From: Persicaria tinctoria
Lineage: Eukaryota > Streptophyta > Magnoliopsida > Caryophyllales > Polygonaceae
Assembly (NCBI GenBank): GCA_037127255.1
Contig: JBANSL010000002.1
Coordinates: 8,352,001 to 8,416,000 of the forward strand
Length of the DNA stretch: 64,000 nucleotides
Direction of reading: 5' to 3'
Made by a program: the position numbers and the translations under genes. Within the stretch, counting starts at the first letter, position 1. Every line of letters starts with the position of its first letter. Positions 56,946 to 64,000 of the stretch are shown here, piece after piece. The notes beneath the pieces are model-generated. The model did no database searches. It worked only from the letters and a program-made list of their open reading frames with translations, and was not told where the DNA came from.

Positions 56946-58689
56946 CCATAAAAGATAGTTGTATATAGTTTCAGAAAATGAGAATCAATCAATTTTATGC
57001 AGATTGGTTATTGGTTAAGATTGAGAGATGAACAAACTGCAAGAACAAGGTATAGCCTTATAGGAGTTGTAACACTTTATTTTATTAGTCTTTAAAGGGT
57101 ATACTTGGAGTTGGTGATATATAATACTAATACATGTGTATTGTCATTTTGCACATGGAAATTAACAATTACCAAAAGATGACACAAATTTAGAACATGG
57201 GTGGTGGGATTGAAAAGGCAAACACGTCAGTGTGCAAGCTTAATTTATTGTTAGTGTTCGGTAGACAAACATGTCCATGTCAAGGCATGAATTTTGCACA
57301 CAGAAAACGTTATCAAGTGCACTTTTCTATTCGACCAAAAAAAAAAAAAGTAAACTTTCCTTTAACATTTTTGTCTACATACAACAGCCAATGGGAATGA
57401 AATATATTGCTTGTTTAATCAAACTTCTGTGTTGATTATGATTTAGAGGCTGTTCCTTCAATAATACAGTAAATTATTGAAGTACAGACAGTTGATAATT
57501 CAACGTATAAAAGTAATATAAAATGCAAGAATATACGCGTGAATATTTTCTTGTGGTTCAAATACAGTACTCATTTTGATTGATTTCATTAACCCGTTAC
57601 AAAACTGATACATAAAGAACTGCAGTACAAACTGATATAAAGAACTGCAGTACAAATCATGTCAGGAGCCGAACAAGATATATGTACAGAACTAAAAAAA
57701 TAAATGAGAACTTTAAATTATAGTATTAGAAATGAAGATGAAGACTCAGTGACTCGCAAGTAAATAACAGCAAGGATCAAGCATTTCTCATTACAGAAAT
57801 ACAAGCAAATGGTAAAGGACATACTAGGCAAACAGACAAACATAATGAAAAATGAACAATGCAAGGAAAGGGATGGAGCCTGCAAAAGCAATTTGTCATT
57901 TTGGTACGTTGGTCCATGTATGTAAATGATTTCTTGATATACACTGTTTGCTAAGCACTGGTACAATGAAAAGACATCAAAGTTTGGAACCAATGTATGG
58001 AGATTTTGATATGGATCAGGTAGTTACAGTGAAAAGGGTATGGGCAGAGAAAGGGAATCCCAGATTGAGAAAGGCCAACAATAATGATGGTTTAGGTGTG
58101 TTTGATCAGGAATTCTTAGATTGTAACAGTAAAGGTGGCAAATGTGGTTAGATCACACATCATAAAGACATTGCATTAACACAAATAATGACAGCAGCTA
58201 CAGAGAAGGATAAACAAGGTGAGTAGGGACCAAACACAACCAATAAGCTAAATCTGTAACTTTGCACAATGTGTTTGATACTTGGATTTGACACCGTCTT
58301 CTTCTACTCCCTAACACAAGTGAAACAATAATGTGGAAAAGCATTATTCCTAGTCGTAGTAATCCAAGATCAAATTTGGTAATCAACCAAGCACAATGCA
58401 GAATCACATGCAGGAGACCACAGCACTGAATATTTATTTAAAACAAGCATGCCATTAATGGGAATTCCACCACATCAGTGCACTTAAAGTTAAAACCTCA
58501 GCCATATAACTGAGTGCCAATGATGTTCAGAACAAACAACCACATCCTTAATGCAATTCAGGAATCAAGTATTCACACTTTCTTTTATCAGTCTTCAAGG
58601 GGAACCACATCAACATTCTCTGATGTTGATGATAGACATGAGACAAATAGCTGAGCAGTATATTCTACCCTAATAACAATCAGCAGCAG
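56946..58689. other. convergent 3' flanks of SPRY and SCE1 genes
   Basis: The two genes converge here. Besides their presumed 3' UTRs I see no further gene; the short frames in this stretch have no recognisable content. Confidence 0.4.
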
Positions 58690-60186
58690 CTAGATAATAG
58701 AAGGATATTGCTTTGCCTGTAGCTTCACCCTCCTCTTGTACTCGGGCTTATCCTGCATTTTATGACAATCATGGAATTCACAAATAAATAACTTTCTACA
58801 AAATAAACCAAATCTATGAAGTAGGTACAAGATCATAACAAACTCTAATACCTGAATGAAAAGGTGATACCCATCGGTTTGTGCTGGATCATTTGCATTG
58901 GGTTCATCAAGCAAATCTTGGATTCCAGTAAGAATTTGCCTCACAGTAATAGCTGGTCTCCATCCCTACATAACACCAGAGTACATTCGCAACATGAATG
59001 TCAGATAATGCTCAGTGGCAACAGTATCCACTGTCTGAAAAAAGATCCTTGAGGATGAATACTCACACTATCCTCGTTGAGGATTGAAAGACACACAGTC
59101 CCGGACGGATAAATATTTGGGTGAAAAAACCCAGGAGGAAACTTGCATTTGGGTGGTTTGCTAGGATAGTCTTCACTGAAATTGAGTGTCACGGGATAGT
59201 GGCCACCTTCCCAGTCAGTCTAGAGCAAAAAGAATTTCAATAATAAGTGTACATGAACAAGCTTTCGGTATCTTCTACAGAAGTATAAAGTAAGCTCAGG
59301 ATCAACATTACAGAAAAATAAAATAGCTTCCACTGATATAAACGTCTTGACAAAAGGAGATGTAAAACCAGCTGGTAAGGTAATTTTATAGGGATGGTTA
59401 ACATTAACAAAGCACATGGTGAATTAGTCAACTGAAATACAGAATAATACCCGAAAATGCACAGACAAAGTTCCCCAAGGGAAATTGAAGAACACCGTAC
59501 TAGCAAGACAGTGCCTTTGTGGTGCTAATTAAATCCAACTACACAGTGCTCAAGGAAAAACATGACAAAGATACATGATAACTTACACATGATAATGCCT
59601 TTATCTATACGGAGTGATAATTATTCCTTCAGCATAAAAAGTGTACGGAGTATTATTTTCCCACACGCTAACCACTGACCTGGCATACAGCACTATCGAA
59701 GGACATAAATCATTGATTTAACACGAGGATATGAATTTCAACAATTTTAACGGTATCAAATCGGAGTAATTGCTTGACATGGTCTAACTTCACATCAAAT
59801 TATCAATAAGCGATAACTCAATTGCAGACGTAAAGATAAAGAGCAAATTTTGAAGGCATGAAATAAGCACAAGGAATCTAAACAGGAAATAGAGCAAAAT
59901 CAATTGCAGGGAACAAGAGGAAACAATACCCCAGCCTTGCCAGGAATGGTGCAATGCCAAACCATGAGATTGACGGATCCATCCTGTCCCGTCTCTGGCC
60001 TTGCAACGAAACCCTAATTGTTCCAACCAAAATTCGAAGCAATAAATCAAACGAAGTCTTCACAGAGACGATGGGTGGAAGATCAGAAAGTAGAGGATAA
60101 AGGAGAGAAACACGAACATGGGGGTGATTCTTACGCCACGCTTTGCGCTCCTCGGTGAGTCTTCCTCGCGCGATTCCACCAGACAT
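58690..60186 (-). CDS. SCE1: SUMO-conjugating enzyme SCE1/UBC9 (5 exons, 160 aa)
   Basis: This E2 enzyme accepts SUMO from the E1 and passes it to target lysines, in nucleus and cytosol. Exons are 60118-60186, 59930-60013, 59067-59219, 58852-58965 and 58690-58752 (23, 28, 51, 38 and 20 codons), all phase 0 at GT-AG sites. The protein starts [20 protein letters not shown], then [49 protein letters not shown] and the active-site block [13 protein letters not shown] with Cys94. It continues [20 protein letters not shown] and ends [15 protein letters not shown]. Length and exon pattern fit plant SCE1, and all catalytic-core residues I can check are present. Start chosen by the conserved N-terminus. 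A CT-rich run lies just upstream. Confidence 0.96.
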
Positions 60187-60193
60187 CTCTCTT

Positions 60194-60225
<32 letters not shown>

Positions 60226-60232
60226 ACTCTCG
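60187..60232 (-). repeat. (CT)n / (GA)n run in the SCE1 5' UTR
   Basis: A nearly pure CT run on the plus strand (GA on the sense strand) starts one base before the SCE1 ATG. GA-rich leaders and GAGA-type elements are common in plant housekeeping promoters; whether it acts here is unknown. Confidence 0.7.
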
Positions 60233-60449
60233 ATTTCTCGCACTTAAATTAACACGCTTATTTCAGACTGACGACGTTTTTACATTTTATAAGCGCTTTC
60301 CCAAATTGCATACTCCGCATTAATCTTAATTCTGGGCCGTTTTCTTAATCTACACATGGGCCGTTTACTTTCAATTTGACCAGGTATGGGCCGCACCGGA
60401 AAGGGACGGCTCAAATAAGTCCTAGTGCTGAGGGTTTTTTTGGGCAAAA

Positions 60450-61679
60450 GGGTAAACTGCATAAAAACCACCCTTTAAATAGCACATATTGCTCAAAACC
60501 ACCCTCTAAAATCAATATTGCAGAAAACCACCCTTTATATAGGATTTGTTAACCAAAGACCACCCCAAATCTCATTATGTTGAGTTTTTAAAAAAGAAAA
60601 TTATTGAATTACTAAAATACCCTCATTAATCCATCAAATTCACCTTTCCCTACCCTGCAGCTTTAATTGTACCATCTTTGCAATTAGATAATGACCAATT
60701 TTGACTGGAACTCTTCAAATTTGAAGCATCTGATGCTAAATTAAGCCTCTTAATTACCTGATTTGAAGGGGGAACATCATTTAGAAGACCAATCACATTA
60801 CTTTTAAAAATATATGGTTTATTATTATTAGCTTCCACAAAAAAATATTAAAATACGAGATAGAAGCTATATATGACGATTGATTTACAGAAAAATCACA
60901 AAGTTTGAATTGAAAGCAATGATTTTAAGGTCTTATGAAACATATATGAAAGAGACCTTTTACGAAGAAACAAATTAGATGGACAGTAGCTCCGAGGCCG
61001 CCCATGTACCATTTTAGTTAACTAGTCCTCGAATAGAAATTGACGTCGTTTTAAGCTGCGAGGATGTCGGAAGGTGACAGTGCAGATCTGAGACCGGTTG
61101 TAGTCGCGAATCACAAGTTTGAACTCCAACGACGATGAATTCACTGCCGAGGGGAATCGAAATTCCAGTGAGATTCCGTGAGTATATATCTGCGAACTCG
61201 AACATAAATTTTGCTCGGTTTCTGTGAATTGATGGGTGCGACTGATTTTGTATCAAGTGTGAGTTAGGCTAGGCTTAATCGGACTTGAATTAGAGAAGGG
61301 AAACTGGTAATTGCATTTTCTGATTAGGTGTGAATTAAAGGTGAGTTGGCATATGGGTTGAGGGATTACAATTAGAATAAGTCTTTTTTTTTTTTGAGAA
61401 ATGGAAAAGTTGCAGCTGTGTATATGCCTGGAATGATTTTGATGGATTTTTTTTTTTTTTTTTTTGCAGAGATAGGTCGTGGGCAGGTGATGAGAAAGAC
61501 AAGGGAGGAAGATAGATGCAGGGGTAATTTTGTCTTTCCCTTCAAATTTAACGGAACCCTAACTGAGCAACGAGGTAGGGTGGTCATCTATATAAAGGGT
61601 GGTTTCATGCAATATTGATTTTAAATGGTGGTTTTGAGCAATATTTGCTATTTAAAGGGTGGTTTCCTGCGGTTTACCT
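60450..61679. mobile_element. MULE-like element with ~110-bp TIRs and 9-10 bp TSD
   Basis: Direct repeats TGGGCAAAA (60441-60449 and 61680-61688) flank the unit. The terminal repeats (GGGTAAACTGC against GCGGTTTACC, then repeated AACCACCCTTTAAATAGCA blocks) mirror each other for about 110 bp and contain an internal CCACCCT repeat about every 35 bases. The interior (about 60640-61400) has no transposase. One side, on the minus strand, has a short open segment (60650-60838) that may be captured but is not recognised. Confidence 0.8.
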
Positions 61680-61689
61680 TGGGCAAAAT

Positions 61690-62740
61690 GTAGAAAACCA
61701 TCCCTTAAATAGCCCAACTTGCTCAAAATCACCCCAGATAATTATAGTAAATCACCTCTTAAAGACATCAACAAAACTGATACCAGTAATCATCATCCAC
61801 AAATTTGAGTAATCACATACAGCCTTTCAGTCAAAATGTACCCAATTAGGCAACCGAGTTCCAATGCACACAAAAATGGAGCCAGAACACTTACATTCAT
61901 AGTATCTCTTCTCAAGCTGCTTATATCCAATGGCTTGAGCAACATCATTTGGCCTCCCAGGCGGATAGGGCCGTTGCCTATACCCCCAATCGCTCGTCCA
62001 GCCTCCACCGTCGTTGGCCGATTGCTCCCTATTCCTAATCGACATCCTCGGCATCCGATTGCTCCCTGTTCTTAATCGACATCCTCGGCATCGGCAGGCC
62101 AATCGCTCGTCCAGCCTCCACCGTCGTTGGCCGATGGCGATGAATTGGGAGATGGGCTTGGAAGAGAGACAGAGAGGTTTACCGGAGAAGGGCGATGACG
62201 AAGGAGGATATGAGACTCGTCGGATCCGCCTTCGATTGCCGTCCGCCTTTGCCATCATCTCCTTCGATAAGCCCGGCGGATCGCCACCGCCTCTGTGGGT
62301 TGTCCGCCTCCGTTGGTCGTCCTCCTTCTCCGATCGCCATCACTGCATCTCCTCTTCACCGGCAGTTGCAGTCGTCGGAGCCTCTTGGACAGGCGGCAGC
62401 GGTTGCTGAAATCGGGTGGTATCGGGGGCGGTGGACAGTGCAGTCGTCGGCGCCTCCTCTTCACCGGAAATCGCCATCGCCGTCGTTAGAGATGAATCCA
62501 AAGAGGCGGATATCAGGCTTCCCGTCGCGCCTCCGATCGCCTTCACATGTAGATCGGGGAGAAGAAGTCGGCCTTGTGATTTTATACGGATTGTGTGATT
62601 TTAGGGTTGAGATGGAGTGTGTATACACGCGCTACCTATAGGAATTGGTGGGATGTTTTTTCCATTTTTTTTTAATTAACAATTATTTCGGATTAATCTC
62701 AGCCATTCAATACCTCTGAATCAAAGGCCCTGATTTGTTC
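61690..62740. other. GC-rich low-complexity stretch, unidentified
   Basis: It begins with a further copy of the CCATCCCTTAAATAGCCCAA-type repeat, followed by sequence with direct duplications (CCAATCGCTCGTCCAGCCTC at about 61984 and 62099; TCGACATCCTCGGCATC at about 62038 and 62078). Open frames exist on both strands, including RPNDVAQAIGYKQLEKRYYE on the minus strand (within 61827-62258). I cannot assign a gene; captured fragments are possible. Confidence 0.4.
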
Positions 62741-62823
62741 TCATTATACACAATAAGAGTTGTTCTCATATGATCTATCCTCTATATAGAGGATATATAT
62801 ATATATATATATAATATATATAT

Positions 62824-63009
62824 AGATTGCTAAATAAAAAGGAATTGTCTTAAATAACTTCGCGCGAGGATGCGACAAGTGGCCAAAAGGCTTTAGTTTT
62901 AAGTAATATATAGAAGATATATAGATTGCTAAATAAAAAAGAATTGCCTTAAATAACTTCGCGCGAGAATGCGACACGTGGCCAAAAGGCTTTGGTTTTA
63001 AGTAATATA
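62824..63009. repeat. ~95-bp direct duplication
   Basis: Two copies (about 62826-62915 and 62924-63009) of a unit containing GATTGCTAAATAAAAA, CTTCGCGCGAG and GTGGCCAAAAGGCTTT. The start of another copy reappears at 63979-64000, where the window ends. On the minus strand each unit resembles a Helitron 5' end (the ACGTGTCGCA type). Confidence 0.8.
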
Positions 63010-63975
63010 CTAGTGTAATACCCGTGCCTTGAAGGCACGGGAGCTTGATTTATTTTAATTTGAACATCATTTTATATATTTATATAATACTATATTAATA
63101 TATACACGTGTTTAAAACAAAAATATGTATACAGTATTTTTTTATAATTTATAAATTAGTTGGAAATAGATACGATACAAATTTTGAAAATGATTTAATA
63201 AGGAAATGTATGTAGACGAATTATGAGAATATTGCAATCGGAGAAAAAAAATGGAAACATGTCTCAATATTTACGGCAATATAACCGAAAATTAAAAAAA
63301 GGGAATTGATTCAAATCATATTTAAAATAGGAAAAAAATATTTTAAAGTTTCCATAATAATATTGACCAATAAGAAAATCTCATTTGAATAAAAAAATTC
63401 AACTTTAATTGTGGGTGTGACACGTCAGCAAAATGCTAGCAGAATTAGTAATATATATATTGCAATCGGAAAAAAAAAAATGGAAACATGTCTCAATATT
63501 TACGACAATATAACCGAAAATAAATAAAAAAGGTAATGGATTCAAATCATATTTAAAATAGGAAACAAATATTTTAAAGTTTTCATAATGATATTGACCA
63601 ATAAGAAAAGCTCATTTGAATAAAAAAATTCAACTTTAATTGTGAGCGTGACACGTCAGCAAAATGCTAGCAGAATTAGTAATATTAATAGATAGATAAT
63701 AGATAGATAGATAGATAGATAATATTGCAATCGGAAAAAAAAAAACGGAAACATGTCTCAATATTTACGACAATATAACCGAAAATAAATAAAAAAGGGA
63801 ATGGATTCAAATCATATTTAAAATAGGAAACAAATATTTTAAATTTTCCATAATGATATTGACCAATAAGAAAAGCTCATTTGAATAAAAAATTCAACTT
63901 TAACTGTGAGCGTGACACGTCAGCAAAATGCTAGCAGAATTAGTAATATTAATAGATAGATATATATATAGAGAG
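63010..63975 (-). mobile_element. Helitron (minus strand) with tandem 5' termini
   Basis: The 3' end on the minus strand is the perfect hairpin CCCGTGCCTTCAAGGCACGGG (63021-63041) followed by CTAG ending at 63010 and T. Toward the right, a unit of about 230-265 bp occurs three times (from about 63231, 63460 and 63725), each ending TGACACGTCAGCAAAATGCT then TTAGTAATA, that is, a repeated 5' terminus. GATA microsatellite runs separate the copies. No coding capacity. The outer 5' boundary is approximate. Confidence 0.7.
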
Positions 63976-64000
63976 AGAGATTGCTAAATAAAAAGGAATT

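Noticed and set aside
61827..62641. Frames of 130-150 aa on both strands
   Set aside because: Internally duplicated, GC-rich sequence with competing frames; no family recognised, so described only as an unidentified stretch.

Overview
This is a nuclear plant chromosome window, almost certainly from a eudicot: AT-rich, with GT-AG introns, plant-specific transcription factors (a WOX4-type homeobox gene and an EAR-motif ERF/DREB gene) and a dense load of plant transposons. The species cannot be named from the sequence. I support four host genes: WOX4-like (19945-21200, minus, 3 exons), ERF/DREB with a DLNxxP motif (43194-43679, minus, 1 exon), a membrane-anchored SPRY protein (55555-56945, plus, 2 exons) and a SUMO-conjugating enzyme SCE1/UBC9 (58690-60186, minus, 5 exons). 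Broken host fragments are a PPR piece and a trehalose-6-phosphate-synthase piece (926-2417), and one DUF538 exon carried inside a Harbinger element (about 37795).

Layout. 1-2930: gene fragments ending at a plus-strand Helitron 3' end. 2993-10435: a minus-strand Helitron whose 5' terminus is repeated in tandem and which was invaded by a 1.3 kb fold-back MULE (3368-4669) and a 5.1 kb L1-type LINE (4760-9855). 11262-19366: a nest, namely a MULE whose terminal repeats are arrays of small palindromes, with a CACTA element inserted exactly inside its transposase intron, plus a Helitron and a LINE tail. 19945-21200: WOX4. 21684-25522: a second, 5'-truncated LINE with an almost unbroken reading frame, about 0.5 kb upstream of WOX4. 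25760-33865: a hAT MITE, LINE/SINE-like pieces, Stowaway and Tourist-like MITEs and AT-rich DNA. 34132-39476: a PIF/Harbinger element with both its transposase and Myb/SANT-like genes. 43-45 kb: ERF and MITEs. 45.1-47.1 kb: a copia remnant. 48.5-54.9 kb: hAT, Stowaway, MULE-type MITEs and SINEs. 55.5-60.2 kb: SPRY and SCE1. 60.4-64 kb: a fold-back MULE, low-complexity GC-rich sequence and another Helitron with tandem 5' termini.

The host genes are functionally unrelated and show no sign of working as a cluster. The main biology here is transposon ecology: precise nesting with readable target-site duplications (TSDs), capture of gene fragments, and two different MULE families that both build their long terminal inverted repeats (TIRs) from arrays of short palindromes. 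All coordinates were derived by eye. Exon joins were checked by reading frame. Family names rest on recognised motifs, not on database searches.
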